Position numbers and translations under genes: made by a program
Source: Microbispora sp. H13382
GTDB taxonomy: Bacteria; Actinomycetota; Actinomycetes; Streptosporangiales; Streptosporangiaceae
Length of the DNA: 64,000 nucleotides
Reading direction: 5' to 3'
NCBI RefSeq assembly: GCF_014161445.1
Contig: NZ_JABBXA010000019.1
Span: 121,866-185,865 of the forward strand
The notes under the pieces: model-generated
The model's database searches: none
What the model saw: the letters and a program-made list of their open reading frames with translations, nothing else
What the model was told of the DNA's origin: nothing
Part shown: positions 59,002-64,000 of the stretch, in pieces
How positions within the stretch are numbered: position 1 is the first letter of the stretch
How the letters are laid out: the number at the start of each line of letters is the position of its first letter

Positions 59002-59826
59002 TCAGGGTTTGCGGCCGACGGCTCCCACGATGCCGGAGTCGCCCGGGTCCGTCGGCACGTCCCAGGGGACGTCGGGCCGCCACGCCTGCACGGGGACCAG
59101 GCCGGGCTCCAGGATCTCCAGCCCGTCGAAGTAGGACGTGATCCGCGCCAGCGACCGGCCCGCCAGCCCGCCGGAGGAGGTGGCCGAGTAGACCTGCTTG
59201 CTCGCCTCGACGACCTCCTCCTGGACGTCGCCCCTGTAGATGTGCGACAGCACCAGGTGGCCGCCCGGGACCAGCCGTTCGCGTATCTCCGCCACGATGC
59301 GGTCGGCCGCCTCGTCCTCGGTCACGAAGTGCAGCACCGAGACCAGGAGGACGGCGAACGGCCGGGTGAAGTCGATGTGGGCCCGCACCGCCGGGTCGTC
59401 GAAGATGGCGCCGGGATCGCGCAGGTCACCGCTCACGACCGTCGTGTCCTGGTTGTCGGCCAGCAGCGCCCGCGCGTGGACCAGGACGACGGGGTCGTTG
59501 TCGACGTACACGACCCGCGATCCCGGGGCGTACCGCTGCGCGACCTGGTGGACGTTCTCCTGCGTCGGCAGTCCGGCGCCGATGTCGACGAACTGGGTGA
59601 CGCCCGACCGGGCCAGGTGCCGTACGGCCCGGCCGAGGAAGCCGCGGTTCTCCCGGGCGATCTCCCGCCCGTCGTTGCCCATCTGCCGGCCGATGGCGAG
59701 CATCTTCTCCGCGGCCTCCCGGTCGGCCGGGAAGTTGTCCTTGCCGCCCAGGTAGTAGTCGTACATCCGGGCCACGCTGGGGACGGAGGGATCGATGCCC
59801 GCCGGTGCGCGTCCGAAGTCGTCCAT
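59002..59826 (-). CDS. DUF574-type SAM-dependent methyltransferase
   Basis: This 274-aa protein from ATG 59826 follows GAGGAGCG. It has PSVARMYDYYLGGKDNF, the signature of the actinobacterial DUF574 methyltransferase-like family, then FVDIGAGLPT and a GDLRDP acidic loop. Often present in many copies. Substrates are unknown. Confidence 0.9.
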   Translation of the reverse strand: MDDFGRAPAGIDPSVPSVARMYDYYLGGKDNFPADREAAEKMLAIGRQMGNDGREIARENRGFLGRAVRHLARSGVTQFVDIGAGLPTQENVHQVAQRYAPGSRVVYVDNDPVVLVHARALLADNQDTTVVSGDLRDPGAIFDDPAVRAHIDFTRPFAVLLVSVLHFVTEDEAADRIVAEIRERLVPGGHLVLSHIYRGDVQEEVVEASKQVYSATSSGGLAGRSLARITSYFDGLEILEPGLVPVQAWRPDVPWDVPTDPGDSGIVGAVGRKP

Positions 59827-59942
59827 GCGTCGCTCCTCGCCGATGGGATCGCTCCCACGGATTCGATGGCCTTGAAGATCATCCCCCGAGATTCGTCCAC
59901 GGGCAACGGGGCAGCGGCACGGTGACGATCTCGGGAGGACGC

Positions 59943-60320
59943 ATGACCCCACGCCTGACCCTGACGGCGGCGGTGCTCGACGCACCCGACGCACGCGAAC
60001 TGGCGGTCTTCTACCAGCGGCTGCTGGGCTGGCCGATCGACGACGACGAGCCCGGATGGGTGACGCTGCGCCCGCCCGGCGGCGGGACGGGCCTGTCGTT
60101 CCAGACCGAGAAGCTCTACCAGCGGCCCGTATGGCCCGCGGAGCCCGGGGAGCAGCAGATGATGCTCCACCTGGACATCGAGGTGGACGACCTCGACACG
60201 GCCGGCGCCCACGCCGCCGAGGCGGGCGCGACCCTCGCCGAATACCAGCCGCAGGACGACGTGCGGGTCTACCTCGATCCGGCCGGGCACCCGTTCTGCC
60301 TGTGGGTCAGGACGGGCTGA
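59943..60320 (+). CDS. VOC/glyoxalase superfamily protein
   Basis: This 125-aa protein from ATG 59943 follows GGGAGG. Two beta-alpha-beta-beta-beta modules are visible with FYQRLLGWPI, MMLHLDIEVDDLDTA and DPAGHPFCLW, typical of glyoxalase-like domains. It may detoxify or bind small molecules. Confidence 0.9.
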   Translation: MTPRLTLTAAVLDAPDARELAVFYQRLLGWPIDDDEPGWVTLRPPGGGTGLSFQTEKLYQRPVWPAEPGEQQMMLHLDIEVDDLDTAGAHAAEAGATLAEYQPQDDVRVYLDPAGHPFCLWVRTG

Positions 60321-60432
60321 CCTTTGTGCGGATGATCTGGCCGCGAGAACGGCGGCCGTGTGAAAGCGGATTAATGCGGGCGACATTCCACGGACCGTGA
60401 CCATGTAACAACGCCTGGTCAGACTTCCGGAT

Positions 60433-61272
60433 ATGAGCGAACCGAGAAATGCCGCCGACGGGGGCGGGCACGCGTCTCCCGGCCCGCATATCCCCCACGG
60501 GGTCCGATCCTGGCGCCGGGAGATCGCGGAGCTGGCCGCGCTCTTCCTCGCCGTCGGCCTCGCCCACGTGATCACCACCCTGCTCGGCCATCGGGACCCC
60601 GGCCCGGTGGTCCTCGTCGGCCTCGGCCTGGCACTGATCCTCGGCTCCGCCGCGCACCGGCGGCTGTCGGCCACGGGAGCCGTACGGCCGCGCGCCCGCG
60701 TCAGGGCGGAGCAGCCCACGAGCCTGTGGCGGGTGCGGGCCGGGGTCGCCGAGCGCCCCGGCCGCCTCGCCGCGCTCGCCGGGGCGTTCGCCCGGCTGCA
60801 CTGCAACATCCTCGCCCTGCAGATCGCTCCAGCGGGCAGCGCGGCGATGACGACGGGAAACTGCGACGCGCTGGACGAGTTCATCGTCGAGGCCCCGGCC
60901 ACGCTCACGCCCCTCGACCTGTGGCGCGCGGTCGACCGGGCCGGCGGGGTGGCCGCCGTCGTCGTGCCCGCCCAGGTCAGGGACCTCATCGACCCCGGCA
61001 TCCAGGCGCTGCTGCTGGGTCAGCGCGTACGCGACGACCCAGGAGAACTGGTCGCGGCCATGACCGAGCTGCTGCGCACGGCCGAGGTCGGGTGGCACGA
61101 GCCCGGCGAGCCTGCTCTTGAGGAGGGACCGGCCGTGATGACCATTCCCGTGCACGCGGGCGCCGCGTTGGTGGCGCGGCGGCCGGATCTGCCGTTCACG
61201 CCGACCGAGGCGGCGCGGGCCGCCGCGCTGGCCGCGGCGGCCCGGCACCGTCACTGGGCGGCGGACGAGTGA
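60433..61272 (+). CDS. Membrane-anchored ACT-domain protein
   Basis: This 279-aa protein from ATG 60433 has two hydrophobic helices (about 37-52 and 56-72) and then an ACT-type domain (WRVRAGVAERPGRLAALAGAFARLHCNIL). ACT domains bind amino acids. The C-terminal part is Ala-rich. Function unknown; possibly an amino acid sensor at the membrane. Confidence 0.75.
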   Translation: MSEPRNAADGGGHASPGPHIPHGVRSWRREIAELAALFLAVGLAHVITTLLGHRDPGPVVLVGLGLALILGSAAHRRLSATGAVRPRARVRAEQPTSLWRVRAGVAERPGRLAALAGAFARLHCNILALQIAPAGSAAMTTGNCDALDEFIVEAPATLTPLDLWRAVDRAGGVAAVVVPAQVRDLIDPGIQALLLGQRVRDDPGELVAAMTELLRTAEVGWHEPGEPALEEGPAVMTIPVHAGAALVARRPDLPFTPTEAARAAALAAAARHRHWAADE

Positions 61273-61280
61273 GGTGATCC

Positions 61281-62144
61281 TCAGCCCGCGGCGTCGAGCC
61301 TGGACAGCTCCTCGGGCGACAGCTCCAGGTCTGCCGCCTTGACCGAGTCGAGGATCGTCTCCGGCCGCGACGAGCCGGGGATCGGGATGACCACCGGCGC
61401 CTTGGCCAGCATCCAGGCCAGGCACACCTGCTGCGGGCTCACGTTGTGGGCCCGCGCCACCTCGGCGAACGGCGCGAAGCGCGAGCCCAGCTCGCCCGCC
61501 CGGGAGATGCCGCCGAGCGGGCTCCAGGGCAGGAACGCGATGCCCATCTCCGCGCACAGCTCCAGCTCCGGCTCGCTGGACCGGAAGGACGGGGAGAACT
61601 GGTTCTGCACGCCGACCAGACGGCCGCCGAGGATGTCGCCCGCCCGGCGGATCTGCTCGGGGTTCGCGTTGGAGATGCCGGCGTAGCGGATCTTGCCCGC
61701 GTCCAGCAGGTCGCGGATCGCGCCGACCGACTCCTCGTACGGCACCCGCGGGTCGGGCCGGTGGAACTGGTAGAGGCCGATCGCGTCGACGCCCAGCCGC
61801 TTGAGCGAGGCGTCGCAGGCCTGCTTGAGATAGTCGGGCGAGCCGTTGAGCGTCCACGAGCCGTCACCCGGGCGCAGGTGCCCGCCCTTGGTGGCGACCA
61901 GCACGTCCGAGGTGTCCCCGTCGTAGCTCGCCAGAGCCTTGGCGATGAGCAGCTCGTTGTGGCCCACCTCGTCCGCGTGCAGGTGATAGGCGTCGGCCGT
62001 GTCGATCAGCGTCACCCCGGCGTCCAGCGCCGCGTGGATGGTCGCGATGGAGCGCTGCTCGTCGGGACGCCCCTCGATGGACATCGGCATGCCCCCGAGA
62101 CCGATCGCGCCGACCTGCACGTCGCCGATGCGGCGAGTCCGCAT
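61281..62144 (-). CDS. Aldo/keto reductase
   Basis: This 287-aa protein from ATG 62144 follows GGGGGAT. The catalytic tetrad is present: Asp in IDTADAYH, Tyr in the same motif, Lys in LVATKGG and His in LYQFHRPD. The C-terminal NADPH-binding region (VVIPIPGSSRPETI) is typical. It reduces aldehydes or ketones. Confidence 0.93.
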   Translation of the reverse strand: MRTRRIGDVQVGAIGLGGMPMSIEGRPDEQRSIATIHAALDAGVTLIDTADAYHLHADEVGHNELLIAKALASYDGDTSDVLVATKGGHLRPGDGSWTLNGSPDYLKQACDASLKRLGVDAIGLYQFHRPDPRVPYEESVGAIRDLLDAGKIRYAGISNANPEQIRRAGDILGGRLVGVQNQFSPSFRSSEPELELCAEMGIAFLPWSPLGGISRAGELGSRFAPFAEVARAHNVSPQQVCLAWMLAKAPVVIPIPGSSRPETILDSVKAADLELSPEELSRLDAAG

Positions 62145-62357
62145 GGAAGATCCCCCTTCTAGACACAGATCAGAGTTCTGGGTCCTATCCTCCGAATTCG
62201 GCCTCAAGCCGTCCAATCGCAGGTTTTCGCTGAGGTCGTTACGAACCCGCGACGCGTTCGCCTTGCTCAAATCGGTCAAATCATTACATAGTTCTCTATG
62301 CCCTTACCGGCTCGGGTAGTGCCCGGGCCAGGACCCACCGAGGACAAAGGCGGCCCC

Positions 62358-62501
62358 ATGAGCGTGCACGTTCACGTCCGGCTCACCGACGGTTACGCCG
62401 TCACCGAGGACGGACAGCTGCTGGAGCACAGCAGCTGCCACTGCGGCGCCTCGTGGGAGAAGACCTACCCGGTGGACGAGGGCAAGCCCGAAAGCATCTG
62501 A
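62358..62501 (+). CDS. Small CxC-containing protein
   Basis: This 47-aa protein from ATG 62358 contains CHCG at about 27-30 and Glu/Asp-rich flanks (TEDGQLLEHSS). No family was recognised. It may bind a metal. It stands alone between divergent genes. Confidence 0.55.
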   Translation: MSVHVHVRLTDGYAVTEDGQLLEHSSCHCGASWEKTYPVDEGKPESI

Positions 62502-62544
62502 GCCACCGGCACGCCGGCGGGTTCCTTCATCGGATCTTCACGAA

Positions 62545-63006
62545 GAGGCGGGCAGCGAGAGCTGGACGGCCTTCTTCTTCGGCGCCTCCGACGCGGCCGG
62601 CGCCATCACCGTGGACAAGACGCCCGCCGCACTGTGGCCGATGGTCCTCAGCGTGCGGATCTTCGGGCTGAACTCCTGGAGCATCCTGGTCCCCCAGGCG
62701 CTGATGGGCATGGCCGCCGTGGGCGTGCCGTACGCCACCGTCCGCCGCCGCTTCCCCGTCCGGGCGGCGCTGCTCGCGGGCACGGTCATGGCGCTGACCC
62801 CGGTGGCCGTGCTGATGTTCCGCTTCGACAACCCCGACGCGCTGCTGGTGCTGCTGCTCACGCTGGCGGCGTACTGCCTGGTCCGGGCACAGGAGAAGGT
62901 ACGCGTACTACACGGTCGCGCTGGCCCCGCCGGTCGCCGCGCTCGTGGGCATGGGCGCGGCCCTGCTGACCTCACCCCCGCGACCACTCCGGCAACGGCC
63001 GCCTGA
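62545..63006 (+). pseudogene. ArnT/PMT-like glycosyltransferase remnant
   Basis: From 62545 the frame reads SWTAFFFGASDAAGAITVDK, then FGLNSWSILVPQALMG, several hydrophobic helices and FDNPDALLVLLLTLAAYC, typical of mannosyltransferase-family membrane enzymes. It has no start or N-terminal helices. After VRAQEK (about 62895) the sequence jumps to YYTVALAPPVAALVGMG in another frame, which belongs much further along in the family. The gene has lost its N-terminus and most of its C-terminal part by deletion. Confidence 0.7.
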
Positions 63007-63012
63007 CCGTGC

Positions 63013-63807
63013 TCACCGATCGGCGCGGGCGATGATCTCCAGCAGCGCGCTGTGCGTCTCCCGGTCGGCCGCCACGACGAGCCCGCCGGCGCCGGTGTGC
63101 AGTGGCTCGCCGTGGATGCCGGTCACCACGCATCCGGCGGCCCGGCACAGCGCGATCCCGCTCGCGAAGTGCACGCTGTCGCGCAGGTACCCGTCGGTGA
63201 CGTAGGCAGCGCGGCGACCTGCGGCGACCCACGTCACCGCCAGGGTGGTGGAGACGACCCGGGGGCGGAAACGCGCGGCGAAGCCCGGCTCGGCGAGGAG
63301 GCGGGCGGCGTGGAAGGCCGGCGCGTTCGGGAACGGCGGGTCGAGGTTGACGTCCACCAGCCGCGTATCGGCCGACGGGGTGAGCGGCTCGTCCGCGCCT
63401 TCGCGGCGGACGTACGCGCGGGCGCCGTCGGTCCAGAACACCTCGCCGGCGAACGGGTCGGCACAGGCCGCGGCCGTGATGGCGGAACCCACACGCAGGG
63501 CGACGTTCACCGCGACGAGCATGCTGCGCGCGGCGTAGTTCAGCGTGCCGCACAGAGGATCGACCAGCCACATGCGCTCCGCGCCGTCCCGGCCGGTGCG
63601 TCCGCTCTCCTCCCCGGTCACGGCGTCGTCCGGACGTGCCGCGCGGATGACGTCGAGGATGGCCTTCTCCGCCTCGATGTCCGCAGCGGTGGCGAAGTCG
63701 CCCGCGGACTTCGCGAAGCGCGTCAGCGACGTCCCGTACATGGCGCGCACGACGGCGGCTCCGGCTTGCGCCGCCGTCAGGGCCAGTTCCTCATCCGTGA
63801 TCGACAC
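63013..63807 (-). CDS. Inositol monophosphatase family protein with altered metal motifs
   Basis: This 264-aa protein from GTG 63807 (weak ribosome-binding site) has the family fold: GEES (65-68), and the second motif WLVDPLCGTLNY (80-91) where the usual DPIDGT has Cys 86 in place of the second Asp. The late motif is SVHFASGIALCRAAG in place of WDxAAG, so the Asp is missing there too. The fold and first metal site are kept, but two metal ligands are changed. It may act on an unusual substrate or not be a phosphatase. Confidence 0.82.
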   Translation of the reverse strand: MSITDEELALTAAQAGAAVVRAMYGTSLTRFAKSAGDFATAADIEAEKAILDVIRAARPDDAVTGEESGRTGRDGAERMWLVDPLCGTLNYAARSMLVAVNVALRVGSAITAAACADPFAGEVFWTDGARAYVRREGADEPLTPSADTRLVDVNLDPPFPNAPAFHAARLLAEPGFAARFRPRVVSTTLAVTWVAAGRRAAYVTDGYLRDSVHFASGIALCRAAGCVVTGIHGEPLHTGAGGLVVAADRETHSALLEIIARADR

Positions 63808-63944
63808 CGGATCAGGACTACCACGACCTTGGCGGCGCTGCTCGCCGCCGTCCTGATACGAGGGGGGCGACACCTAGACGAGTAAGTCCTAAGTCGCTTT
63901 GAGGCGGACTGTGGGGAAGGGCGAAGGGTGTCGATGATCCGTTT

Positions 63945-64000
63945 GTGACGACAGACATCAACACCCTTCTCACCGCACTGTACGTCAAGATCGATGACTG
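63945..64000 (+). mobile_element. Start of a transposase, probably IS982-like (partial)
   Basis: From GTG 63945 the frame encodes VTTDINTLLTALYVKIDD and runs off the window. This matches the beginning of IS982-like transposases of actinobacteria. The left end of the element should lie between 63870 and 63940, but I see no certain terminal repeat. Confidence 0.55.

Overview
The window is high-GC actinobacterial DNA. Secreted LamG and RHS giants, ricin-lectin exoproteins, an AfsR-type regulator, geosmin synthase with a family 2B encapsulin, F420/PPOX, DUF574-type and LigD-polymerase genes all suggest a filamentous actinomycete, most likely of the Streptosporangiales (Nonomuraea-like) or a Streptomyces relative. 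No rRNA or complete tRNA is present, so the taxonomic call rests on gene content alone.

Bases 1-8900 are accessory DNA. The first 5.6 kb look clearly richer in A+T than the rest. They hold the 3' part of a type ISP restriction-modification enzyme and a minus-strand set of two ComEC-like metallo-beta-lactamase-fold proteins around a four-helix membrane protein. Two 53-bp near-identical tRNA 3'-end copies (6021-6073 and 8770-8822) bracket a decayed tyrosine integrase, an unknown 201-aa protein and a P-loop kinase-like protein. A second integrase scrap abuts the second copy. This is a tRNA integration hotspot with repeated scars.

Bases 8900-21600 carry a NarL-type two-component pair, a 1373-aa secreted LamG protein, a 19-codon leader ORF and a 2103-aa RHS/YD-repeat protein whose tip is a glycine-zipper hydrophobic segment. 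Bases 21600-35600 are mostly secreted enzymes, regulators and stress functions: alpha/beta hydrolase-lectin, PaaX, HxlR with DHFR-like and PPOX enzymes, ricin lectin, AfsR, an OmpR/histidine-kinase pair, VanZ, serine hydrolase, RDD and an AlkA-like glycosylase. Bases 35900-37600 hold a free carrier protein coupled to a stand-alone condensation domain.

The most striking locus is 40641-46990, all on the minus strand: polyprenyl diphosphate synthase, encapsulin-like shell protein A, bifunctional geosmin synthase, encapsulin-like shell protein B, then a strong hairpin terminator. The last three genes overlap by 1 and 4 nt. This predicts an enzyme that makes farnesyl diphosphate feeding a geosmin synthase packaged in a two-component family 2B nanocompartment.

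Bases 47000-64000 are more ordinary: two pirins with a MarR regulator and operators, CBS/BON, CapA, a HhH glycosylase, PRPP synthetase, methyltransferases, a LigD polymerase domain, an MFS/TetR pair, VOC, ACT and aldo/keto reductase genes, an IMPase relative with altered metal motifs, several gene remnants, and the start of a probable IS982-like transposase at the right edge.
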